Made by a program: the position numbers and the translations under genes. DNA of 39,402 nt from CALWZE01 sp964645785. Lineage in GTDB: Bacteria; Bacillota; Clostridia; Oscillospirales; Ruminococcaceae. The stretch spans positions 1 through 39,402 of the forward strand of contig CAZYAV010000026.1 of assembly GCA_964645785.1 (NCBI GenBank), written 5' to 3'. Below are positions 14,328 through 21,507 of this stretch, piece after piece; position 1 is the first letter of the stretch; each line of letters opens with the position of its first letter. Under the pieces are notes generated by a model, which saw nothing but the letters and a program-made list of their open reading frames with translations, searched no databases and was not told the DNA's origin.

Positions 14328-15830
14328 ATGCGCAAGATGAAAAAATGGCTGACGGCCGGGCTGACGGCGGCACTCTGCCTGAGCCTGCCCGGCTGTGCGA
14401 ACGGGCCGGACTCCTTCGGTGCGCAGGTGCTGGCGCAGGCGCAGGCGCCCCGTTCCGTGGGCTTTGACGACTACGAGGCGATGCAGCAGATCCGGCAGGA
14501 GAACCCGGTTGAACCGGCGCTGTACGGGTCGGTCAACGCGTTTTGCTGCGAGATGACCGCGCGGGTGGCGGCCGGGGAGCAGAACGCGCTGTTCAGCCCG
14601 CTGAGCCTCTATTACGCGCTTGCCCTGACGGCGTGCGGGGCGCGCGGGGAAACCGAACGGGAGCTGCTCGGCCTGCTCAACGGCGGGGCGGCGGACGCGG
14701 CCGCGCAGCCGGACGCGCTCCACTTTGCGCACGGCGTGTACCTGCCCGACCGGGAGAATGCGCCGGGGCAGGAGCAGCCCGGCGCGCTGTTCGGCACGGG
14801 GGAGCTGACGGCCGGCGGCAGCGTGCAGGTGTTTGAGGCGGCAAAGGCGCAGGCGCTGTTCGTCCTGCTGCCGGACGGCGAAACGGCGTGGTATACATTT
14901 GCGTGCGGGGAATATGACGGCGCGGCGTTGGCCGCGCAGCTGGGCAATCTCTACCGGCTGCTGTACAGCGACAACGGCGTCTCCACCCTCAAAATCGAAA
15001 ACGCGCTCTGGCTCGGGCGGGGCACGGAGTACCGGGACGCGTTTTTGACGAGCGCGGCGGCGCTCTATGCCTCGGTTTATGGCGTCGATTTCTCCGACGC
15101 CGAAACCGGCCGGGCGATGGACGCCTGGCTGCGCCGCGCCGCCGGCGGGCAGTTCGGCGCGGGCTTTGTCCCCGACCCCGAGCTGGTGATGAGCCTGTTC
15201 AGCACGATTCTGTTCCGCGGCGAGTGGCTCGACCGGTTCGACAGCGGCCGGACACAGCCCGGCCGGTTCACCTGCGCGGACGGGACGGAGAAAACCGCCG
15301 ATTTTATGCAGATGCAGTACGGCTCCCACCTGTACACCCTGGGGGAGGGGTACACGCGCAGCGCCCTGTCCCTCAAAGGCGCGGGGGAGATGGTCTTTAT
15401 CCTGCCCGATGAGGGAATCAGTTGCGCGGCGCTGCTTGCGGACGCCGGCCGGGTGTACGAAACCTTTTTCGGCGGGCAGGACAATGTGGGCGAGGTCATC
15501 TGGCAGCTGCCGAAGTTTGATTTTCAGCAGAGCGTCGGGCTGAACGAGGCGCTTCGGGAAGCCGGTGTGCGGCAGATGCTCTCCCCGCAGGCGGACTTTT
15601 CCGGGATGACCGACGCCCCGCTCTGGGCGGACGGGGTCACCCAGCAGACGCATATCTCGATCGACGAGCGGGGGGTGCAGGCGGCGGCGTTCACCCGGAT
15701 TGATTACGCCGGCGCGGCGCCGCCGGACGGCCGGGCGGAAATGATCCTGAACCGGCCGTTTATCTACGGCATTGTGGCGAACGGGACGCTGCTGTTCGTC
15801 GGTGTCTGCGGCGACCCGACGGCGGCGTAG
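14328..15830 (+). CDS. lipoprotein serpin (serine or cysteine protease inhibitor)
   Basis: The protein has 500 residues. The signal peptide ends LSLPGC (Cys23), predicting a lipoprotein displayed outside the membrane. Serpin fold markers: NALFSPLSLYYALAL (about 86-100), FSTILFRGEWLDRF (s3A), MVFILPDEG, QLPKFDFQQS, and the hinge and C-terminal motif DERGVQAAAFT...NRPFIYGI (about 446-480). Residues about 119-205 are an insertion not found in ordinary serpins (FVLLPDGETAWYTF, then YDGAALAAQL). The reactive loop between hinge and NRPF contains AGAAPPDGR; P1 falls within A-A-P-P-D depending on loop length, so an elastase- or subtilisin-like target is more likely than a trypsin-like one. The start is ATG 14328 (AAGGGAG 10 bp upstream; ATG 14337 also possible). 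An exported inhibitor in a gut anaerobe could guard against host or microbial proteases, which is inference. Confidence 0.92.
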   Translation: MRKMKKWLTAGLTAALCLSLPGCANGPDSFGAQVLAQAQAPRSVGFDDYEAMQQIRQENPVEPALYGSVNAFCCEMTARVAAGEQNALFSPLSLYYALALTACGARGETERELLGLLNGGAADAAAQPDALHFAHGVYLPDRENAPGQEQPGALFGTGELTAGGSVQVFEAAKAQALFVLLPDGETAWYTFACGEYDGAALAAQLGNLYRLLYSDNGVSTLKIENALWLGRGTEYRDAFLTSAAALYASVYGVDFSDAETGRAMDAWLRRAAGGQFGAGFVPDPELVMSLFSTILFRGEWLDRFDSGRTQPGRFTCADGTEKTADFMQMQYGSHLYTLGEGYTRSALSLKGAGEMVFILPDEGISCAALLADAGRVYETFFGGQDNVGEVIWQLPKFDFQQSVGLNEALREAGVRQMLSPQADFSGMTDAPLWADGVTQQTHISIDERGVQAAAFTRIDYAGAAPPDGRAEMILNRPFIYGIVANGTLLFVGVCGDPTAA

Positions 15831-15848
15831 CGGCTGCGCGCGGTTGAT

Positions 15849-15888
15849 GCAAAAAAGGCGCACCGGCGGCGGGATACCGCCGTTTTGC
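15849..15888 (+). terminator. terminator after the serpin gene
   Basis: The stem CGGCGG (15864-15869) with CCGCCG (15877-15882) is flanked by GCAAAA (15850-15855) and TTTTGC (15883-15888). It ends the sigma-serpin transcript. Confidence 0.65.
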
Positions 15889-16003
15889 ACAGAGCCGTGG
15901 CCGCGCCCCTGCCCGGCGCATCCCGCCGCTTTTAGCCCGCCGCCCTGCCCGCGCACCGGATGAAGCATCCCGCCCGGCCGCCGCTTCCCCAATACGGGCG
16001 CGC

Positions 16004-16093
16004 TATACTGGCGCGCCACTTTTCTCACACGGGGATATAAAACCGGAAGTTGCAAAACACACCGGGCGGGTGAAAATCCGCCCGGTTTTGTTT
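16004..16093 (+). ncRNA. possible short transcript ending at a strong terminator
   Basis: TATACT (16004-16009) sits inside a 7-bp inverted repeat (GGCGCGC 15997-16003, GCGCGCC 16011-16017), and 50 bp later comes a strong terminator. If TATACT works as a -10, an RNA of about 75 nt would be made. No -35 box is visible, so this is weak. Confidence 0.2.
16061..16093 (+). terminator. strong intrinsic terminator in the spacer before trkA
   Basis: A 9-bp stem, ACCGGGCGG (16061-16069) with CCGCCCGGT (16078-16086), has loop GTGAAAAT and is followed by TTTTGTTT. An A-rich left flank would also serve the minus strand. No gene ends directly before it; the serpin gene ends 230 bp upstream and already has a terminator. 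Confidence 0.8.
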
Positions 16094-16222
16094 CGCGCAG
16101 AGCAGACGTAGCGCTGCTGTCGGGCAGGCGCGGCGCGCGGAGGCAGAACAAAAGGCCACAAATCCCATGGCGGCGCCTGTCCAAATTTGTATAGGTTCCC
16201 TCTATGCGAAACGGCTTTTTTT

Positions 16223-16231
16223 TGCTATACT
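16223..16231 (+). promoter_or_regulatory. extended -10 promoter of the trkA-trkH operon
   Basis: TGC followed by TATACT (16226-16231) lies after a T8 run, with no clear -35. The leader is about 46 nt to the ATG at 16284. Confidence 0.5.
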
Positions 16232-16283
16232 GTAGCCGAATCACTATTTTGGGGACGAATTGACCCGAAACAGGAGAGGGACT

Positions 16284-17642
16284 ATGAAGATTATCATTGC
16301 GGGTGACGGCAAGGTCGGCCTCGCGCTGACCCGCCAGCTCTCGCTGGAGGGGCACGAGATTGTCGCGATTGACTCCAACGCGCGGGTGCTTGAGCGCGGG
16401 CTGGAGGAATACGACGTGATGACCGTGCAGGGAAACTGCGCGACGATGGCGACCCTGCGGGAGGCGGATGTGGAGCAGGCCAACCTGCTGATTGCGGCGA
16501 CAAGCGCCGACGAGATCAATCTGCTGTGCTGCCTGACGGCGCGGCGGCTCAAGCCGGATCTGCACACCATCGCGCGGGTGCGCAGCCCGGAATATCTCGA
16601 GCAGCTGTTTGTCATGCAGGAGGATTACGGCCTTTCGCTGACCGTCAATCCCGAGCGCGCCGCGGCAAAGGAGATTTACCGCCTGCTGCAATTCCCCGGC
16701 TTTTTAAAACGGGAGACCTTTGCAAAGGGGCGGGTCGAGATTGTCGAGCTGCGGGTTCCGGCGGGCAGCCTGCTGGAAAACGTCGCGCTTTCCCGGCTGC
16801 AAAGCGTGCTGGGCTGCAAGGTGCTTGTCTGCGCGATTGTGCGGGACGGGCACGCAGTCATCCCGGTTGGCAACGACGTGCTGCGGCAGGACGACCATGT
16901 CTATGTCACCGCGCCCGCGGCGGTGCTGTCCGACCTGATTAAAAAGCTCGGCCTTACCCGCAAAAAGACCCACCACGCCATCCTCATCGGCGGAAGCCGG
17001 GTCTGTTTTTACCTTGCCCAAAGCCTGCTCGCGTCCGGCGTGCAGGTGAAGATTATCGAGCAGGCCGCGGACAGGTGCGCGCGGCTGGCGCAGCTGCTGC
17101 CCGAAGCGTCCATCATCCAGGCGGACGGCTCCTCGCAGGAGATTCTGGAAAGCGAGGGCCTTGCGCAGACCGACGCGCTCGTCACGCTGACCGGTCTGGA
17201 CGAGCTGAACGTCATCATGTCCCTGTATGCGAGCACCCGGAACGTCCCGCAGATTGTGACCAAGGTCAACCGCATGGAATCGACTGGGATGCTGGAGAAC
17301 CTGGGCATCGGCAGCATCGTCAGCCCCAAGGAACTTTGCAGCGCCAACATTGTGCAGTATGTCCGCGCAATGCAGAACCAGACCGGCGCGGCGGTCACCC
17401 TGCACCGGATTGCGGGCGGGGAGGTGGAGGCGCTTGAATTCCATATGGCCGAGGGCACGCGGTATCTCGGCGTGCCGCTCAAGGAAATTCAGCTTAAAAG
17501 CAACATTCTGATTTCCTGCATCACCCACCAAGGCCGCACGATCATCCCGGACGGCAACAGCCGGTTTGTGGCCGGGGACACGGTGATTGTTGTCACCGGG
17601 CGGGAGACGCCGCTGCTCAAGTTCGACGATATTTTTGCCTGA
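16284..17642 (+). CDS. trkA: Trk potassium uptake regulatory subunit TrkA
   Basis: This 452-residue cytoplasmic gating subunit of the TrkH potassium channel binds NAD(H) and nucleotides. Two tandem RCK modules are visible. The first starts MKIIIAGDGKVGLALTRQLS, with the Rossmann GDGKVG and acidic VAIDSN, plus a TrkA_C domain near residues 140-225. The second starts about 233 with HHAILIGGSRVCFYLAQSLL and ends with a second TrkA_C (about 370-452; LGVPLKEIQLKSNILISCIT). The double-RCK build is that of TrkA, not the single-RCK KtrA. The start is ATG 16284 (CAGGAGAGGG upstream), not the open frame from 16260. trkH follows after 15 bp, so the pair forms an operon. Confidence 0.95.
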   Translation: MKIIIAGDGKVGLALTRQLSLEGHEIVAIDSNARVLERGLEEYDVMTVQGNCATMATLREADVEQANLLIAATSADEINLLCCLTARRLKPDLHTIARVRSPEYLEQLFVMQEDYGLSLTVNPERAAAKEIYRLLQFPGFLKRETFAKGRVEIVELRVPAGSLLENVALSRLQSVLGCKVLVCAIVRDGHAVIPVGNDVLRQDDHVYVTAPAAVLSDLIKKLGLTRKKTHHAILIGGSRVCFYLAQSLLASGVQVKIIEQAADRCARLAQLLPEASIIQADGSSQEILESEGLAQTDALVTLTGLDELNVIMSLYASTRNVPQIVTKVNRMESTGMLENLGIGSIVSPKELCSANIVQYVRAMQNQTGAAVTLHRIAGGEVEALEFHMAEGTRYLGVPLKEIQLKSNILISCITHQGRTIIPDGNSRFVAGDTVIVVTGRETPLLKFDDIFA

Positions 17643-17657
17643 GAGGTTGCGCGCAAC

Positions 17658-19115
17658 ATGAATTATCGAATAGTCGGCGGCATTATCGGAACCTGCCTGC
17701 TGATTGAGGCGGCTTTCCTGATCCCGCCGATGGGGATCTGTCTGTTTGACCGCGAGCCGGATGTCGCGCTCTGCTTTGCGGCGGCGATGCTGCTGATGGT
17801 TCTGGCGGGGGCTGCGCTGGTCGCCCCAAGCCGCCGGGGCAACATGAAATATTACGCGCAGGAGGGCTTTGTCGCAACCGGAATTTCCTGGATTGTGATG
17901 TCGGTGTTCGGGGCGCTGCCGTTCTGGTTCAGCCGGCAGATTCCCAGCTTTGTCGACGCGCTGTTCGAGACGGTTTCCGGCTTTACGACGACTGGCGCGT
18001 CCATCCTCACCGATGTCGAGGCGCTCTCCCGCGGGCTGCTTTACTGGCGCAGCTTCAGCCACTGGCTGGGCGGCATGGGAATGCTGGTCTTTCTGCTGGC
18101 CGTTGTGCCCGCGGCCAAAAAGACGGCGGGCTCGGACATGCACCTGATGCGCGCGGAAAGCCCGGGGCCGAGCGTGGGCAAGCTCACCCCGACCCTGCGC
18201 AAAACGGCGGTTATTCTGTACAGCATTTATATCGCGCTGACCGCGCTGTGCGTGCTGCTTCTGCTGCTGGGCGGGATGCCCCTGTTCGACAGCCTGTGTA
18301 CCGCCTACGGCACGGCGGGCACCGGCGGGTTTGGCATCTACAATTCCAGCATGGCGTCCTACAGCCCCTACCTGCAAAGCGTTGTGACCGTGTTCATGTT
18401 CCTGTTCGGGGTCAATTTCAGCATCTATTTCCTGCTCATCATGCGGCAGTTCCGCGCAGCCTTCCGCGACGAGGAGCTGCGGCTGTATGCGGGGGTCACG
18501 GCCGGCGCAATCCTGCTTATCACGCTCAATATCCGCCCGCTTTACCCCAGCCTGCGCACGGCGCTGCACCACGCCGCGTTCCAGGTCAGCAGCATCATCA
18601 CCACAACCGGCTTTTCCACCGACAATTTTGACCTTTGGCCGACCTTTTCCCGTGCGATTCTGATGCTGCTGATGGTTCTCGGCGCCTGCGCGGGCAGCAC
18701 GGGCGGCGGGCTGAAAATGTCGCGGGTGCTGCTGCTGCTCAAGGGGGTGCACAATAACCTGCGCAAAACCCTGCATCCCCGGCGGGTGCAGCTGGTGCAG
18801 ATGAACGGCCGCATTGTGGACGATAAGGTGCTCAACGGGGTCAACGCGTACCTTGCGGCGTACTGCGTGCTGGTGATGGGCAGCTTTGTGCTCATCTCGC
18901 TGGACGGGCACACGATCGGCACCAACATTTCGGCCGTGCTGGCCTGCTTCAACAACATCGGGCCGGGGCTTGAGCTGGTGGGGCCGGTCGCGAACTATTC
19001 CATTTACGGCACCCTGTCCAAGCTGATTCTGACCCTTGACATGCTGCTGGGCCGGCTGGAAATATTTCCGATCCTCGTGCTGTTCAGCCGGTTCACCTGG
19101 AACCGCCGCCGCTGA
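17658..19115 (+). CDS. trkH: Trk/Ktr-type potassium channel subunit TrkH
   Basis: This 485-residue integral membrane protein forms the K+-translocating pore. It has four repeated M1-P-M2 units with selectivity-filter segments: FETVSGFTTTGASIL (about residues 106-120), YGTAGTGGFGIYNSS, ITTTGFSTDNFD and CFNNIGPGLELVG, each with the characteristic Gly. About ten membrane spans are visible. It follows trkA with a 15-bp gap, and GAGAGG precedes its ATG. This is the usual trkA-trkH operon. Bacillota use it for osmotic and pH homeostasis. No Na+-binding signature can be judged by eye. Confidence 0.95.
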   Translation: MNYRIVGGIIGTCLLIEAAFLIPPMGICLFDREPDVALCFAAAMLLMVLAGAALVAPSRRGNMKYYAQEGFVATGISWIVMSVFGALPFWFSRQIPSFVDALFETVSGFTTTGASILTDVEALSRGLLYWRSFSHWLGGMGMLVFLLAVVPAAKKTAGSDMHLMRAESPGPSVGKLTPTLRKTAVILYSIYIALTALCVLLLLLGGMPLFDSLCTAYGTAGTGGFGIYNSSMASYSPYLQSVVTVFMFLFGVNFSIYFLLIMRQFRAAFRDEELRLYAGVTAGAILLITLNIRPLYPSLRTALHHAAFQVSSIITTTGFSTDNFDLWPTFSRAILMLLMVLGACAGSTGGGLKMSRVLLLLKGVHNNLRKTLHPRRVQLVQMNGRIVDDKVLNGVNAYLAAYCVLVMGSFVLISLDGHTIGTNISAVLACFNNIGPGLELVGPVANYSIYGTLSKLILTLDMLLGRLEIFPILVLFSRFTWNRRR

Positions 19116-19213
19116 GCGGCGCGGATATCCATCTGCCTGCATTTGCGGCCGGCTTTGAGCCACGGGGCTTTAAGCCGGCCGATTGTTAAAACCGAGAAAA
19201 GGAGGGGCGCAGG

Positions 19214-21142
19214 ATGGCCTTTTTACCGCTCAGCCGCCCGGAAATGAGGGCGCGCGGATGGGAGCAGCCCGATATTGTGCTGGTAACGGGGGACGCGTAT
19301 GTCGATCATCCGAGCTTTGGGACGGCGATCATATCCCGCGTGCTTGAGGCGGCGGGGTTCAGGGTGTGTATCCTCTCCCAGCCCAAAGAGGGGGAGTACG
19401 GCCTGTTTGGCCGGCCGCGCCTCGGCTTTTTTGTGAACAGCGGCAACATCGACTCGATGGTGGCGCACTACACCGCCGCGAAGAAGCCGCGTTCCCAGGA
19501 CGCGTACACGGCCGGCGGGCGCGCGGGCGCGCGGCCGGATCACGCCGTGATTGTCTACTGCAAGGGCATCCGCGCGCTGTACGGCGACGTGCCCATCGCC
19601 ATCGGCGGCATGGAGGCGAGCCTGCGCCGGTTTGCGCATTACGATTACTGGGACGACGCGGTGCGCCCCTCCATCCTGCTGGAGAGCACGGCGGATCTGC
19701 TGATGTACGGCATGGGGGAGCGGCAGGCCGTTGAGATTGCGCGCCGGCTGGACGCAGGGGAACCCATCCGCGATATACAGGATGTCCGCGGCACGGTTTT
19801 CTCCGTGGAGACGCGGGCGTACACGCCGCGTCCCTGCGCCGAGTGTCCGAGCTTCGAGCTGGTTCGCGTGCCGGACGACAGCGGCAGGCGGCAATACGCC
19901 GTTGCGGCGCGCATCCAGCAGGAGGAGCACGACGCCGTCCGGGGCAGGACGGTGATCCAGCGGCACGGCGGGCGGATCGTGGTGGCCAACCCGCCCGCCG
20001 CGCCGCTCGAGCAGGCGGAGCTCGACGCGGTGTACGAGCTGCCCTACGAGCGCGCGCCGCACCCGTCCTACGAGGCGCTGGGCGGGGTGCCGGGCATCGA
20101 GGAGGTTCGGTTCTCGATCGTCCACAACCGCGGCTGCTTCGGCGCGTGCAATTTCTGCTCGCTCGCCTATCACCAGGGGCGGGCGGTCACCGCGCGCAGC
20201 ATCGAATCGGTGGTGCGGGAGGCGCAGCGGATTGCCGCCATGCCGGGCTTTAAGGGATATATCCACGACGTCGGCGGACCCACTGCAAATTTCCGCAAGC
20301 CCTCCTGCGAGGGGCAGAAAACGAACGGGCTGTGCAAGGGGAAAAAGCGGTGCCTCGCGCCCGCGCTCTGCCCGGCCTGCAAGCCGGATCACAGCGAGTA
20401 CGTTGAGCTGCTGCGGCGGGTGCGCGCGGTGGACGGGGTGAAAAAGGTGTTCATCCGCTCGGGTGTGCGGTTCGATTATCTGATTGCGGACCCGGACGAG
20501 ACTTTTTTCAAGGAACTGGTGCTGCACCACATCAGCGGGCAGCTGAAGGTCGCGCCCGAGCACTGCTGCAACGGGGTGCTGGACGTGATGGGCAAGCCGC
20601 ATTTTGAGGTGTACAAGCGGTTCAAAAAGCGGTTTGAGGAGCTGACCCATGCCGCGCACAAGGAGCAGTACCTTGTGCCGTATATGATCTCCTCTCACCC
20701 GGGCAGCACGCTGAACGACGCGATCGAGCTCGCGCTCTATTTAAAGCGGGAGAACATGCATCCCGAGCAGGTGCAGGATTTTTACCCGACGCCGGGGACA
20801 ATTTCGACCGCGATGTTCTACACGGGGCTTGACCCCTATACCCTAGAGCCGGTGTTTGTGCCGCGCAGTGCGGCCGACAAGGCAAAGCAGCGGGCGCTGC
20901 TGCAATATTTCCGCAAGGAGAACGCGCCGCTTGTCCGCGCCGCGCTGCGCGAAGCGGGGCGCACCGAGCTGATCGGGCGGGGGAAGGACTGCCTGGTTGC
21001 CCCGGCGCCGGGCGAGACCGCGCACAGCGCGGGCGCGAAGCCGGCCGGGCGGCCGGGCGGCGCGCGCAGGCAGGACAGGGGAACCGGCGCGGCCGCCGGA
21101 CAAACCGGAAAGCGCCCGCCTGCCAAAAAACGCAGGCGGTGA
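19214..21142 (+). CDS. ygiQ: YgiQ-family (UPF0313) radical SAM protein
   Basis: The protein has 642 residues. It opens FLPLSRPEMRARGWEQPDIV and VTGDAYVDHPSFGTAIISR, the YgiQ N-terminal B12-binding-like part. GGMEASLRRFAHYDYWDD follows. The radical SAM cluster motif CxxxCxxC is CFGACNFC (Cys308, Cys312, Cys315). The family C-terminal signature continues with VGGPTANF, CKGKKRCLAPALCPAC, SGVRFDY, HHISGQLKVAPEH and VQDFYPTPGT. The function of YgiQ is not established; it binds a [4Fe-4S] cluster and S-adenosylmethionine. The start is ATG 19214 with AAGGAGG upstream. The last 60 residues, after GRGKDCL, are a Gly/Ala/Arg/Lys-rich disordered tail. It stands alone, 98 bp after trkH. No terminator is visible before the IS remnant. 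Confidence 0.93.
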   Translation: MAFLPLSRPEMRARGWEQPDIVLVTGDAYVDHPSFGTAIISRVLEAAGFRVCILSQPKEGEYGLFGRPRLGFFVNSGNIDSMVAHYTAAKKPRSQDAYTAGGRAGARPDHAVIVYCKGIRALYGDVPIAIGGMEASLRRFAHYDYWDDAVRPSILLESTADLLMYGMGERQAVEIARRLDAGEPIRDIQDVRGTVFSVETRAYTPRPCAECPSFELVRVPDDSGRRQYAVAARIQQEEHDAVRGRTVIQRHGGRIVVANPPAAPLEQAELDAVYELPYERAPHPSYEALGGVPGIEEVRFSIVHNRGCFGACNFCSLAYHQGRAVTARSIESVVREAQRIAAMPGFKGYIHDVGGPTANFRKPSCEGQKTNGLCKGKKRCLAPALCPACKPDHSEYVELLRRVRAVDGVKKVFIRSGVRFDYLIADPDETFFKELVLHHISGQLKVAPEHCCNGVLDVMGKPHFEVYKRFKKRFEELTHAAHKEQYLVPYMISSHPGSTLNDAIELALYLKRENMHPEQVQDFYPTPGTISTAMFYTGLDPYTLEPVFVPRSAADKAKQRALLQYFRKENAPLVRAALREAGRTELIGRGKDCLVAPAPGETAHSAGAKPAGRPGGARRQDRGTGAAAGQTGKRPPAKKRRR

Positions 21143-21149
21143 GCGGCGG

Positions 21150-21425
21150 GCAGAGGGATTGATTCGGTCGGGATGTCGTACATATGGGTGCAGTTCCGCC
21201 GTATCTCCCGCAACACCGTACGCACATTCCTTCCGCTCAGCCGAGCAATCTCTCGATAACTCAATCCGTCCACATAATATTTCCGTATACAGCTTGCGCT
21301 CCTCTATGATAAGATGATGGTAGTTCATACAATTCCCTGCGGTGGTTTGGTTGTGTGGTAGCTTCATTCTGCCAGGATCCTGTATGAACTTCTTTTCCTA
21401 TTGTGTTGCACTTGATAGTATAATT
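21150..21425 (-). mobile_element. IS30-family insertion sequence remnant
   Basis: This patch has distinctly lower G+C than its surroundings. It holds the 5' end of an IS30-type transposase gene on the minus strand and, near its right edge, TGTTGCACTTGATAGTATAA, which looks like a terminal inverted repeat of this group. The other end and at least 80% of the transposase are missing. The left edge is not sharp and abuts the ygiQ 3' end. It is an old, inactive copy. Confidence 0.65.
21166..21328 (-). pseudogene. IS30-type transposase, N-terminal fragment with frameshift
   Basis: Read on the minus strand, ATG at 21328 gives MNYHHLIIEERKLY, the usual IS30 opening. The frame then shifts (between about 21300 and 21273) into YYVDGLSYREIARLSGRNVR and TVLREIRRNCTHMYDIPT, a helix-turn-helix with the family S-Y-R-E-I-A pattern. 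Homology stops there and the DDE catalytic core is absent. Only about 55 of the usual 300 or more residues remain. It cannot be functional. Confidence 0.75.
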
Positions 21426-21437
21426 CACCCCGCCGAA

Positions 21438-21466
21438 AAAAGCCCCGGCATTTTTGCCGGGGCTTT
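21438..21466. terminator. bidirectional terminator of the M20 hydrolase gene
   Basis: AAAAGCCCCGGCA and TGCCGGGGCTTT form an 11-12 bp stem with a T-rich loop. The A6 run on the left supplies a U-tract for minus-strand transcripts and the right side has TTTCCCTTTT. Confidence 0.85.
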
Positions 21467-21507
21467 CCCTTTTATTGCGCATTTGGCGGGGCTTTTGCGC
21501 CGCCCGC

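Noticed and set aside
13245..16691. A minus-strand open frame of more than 1,100 codons opposite the lipoprotein and serpin genes
   Set aside because: It runs antisense across two genes, two spacers, a terminator and the start of trkA, is rich in Arg, Pro and His, and has no recognisable domain. Long antisense frames are expected in GC-rich DNA.
16704..19163. Minus-strand open frame of about 819 codons opposite trkA and trkH
   Set aside because: Same codon-bias shadow; no RBS, no family signature, and both plus-strand genes are unmistakable.
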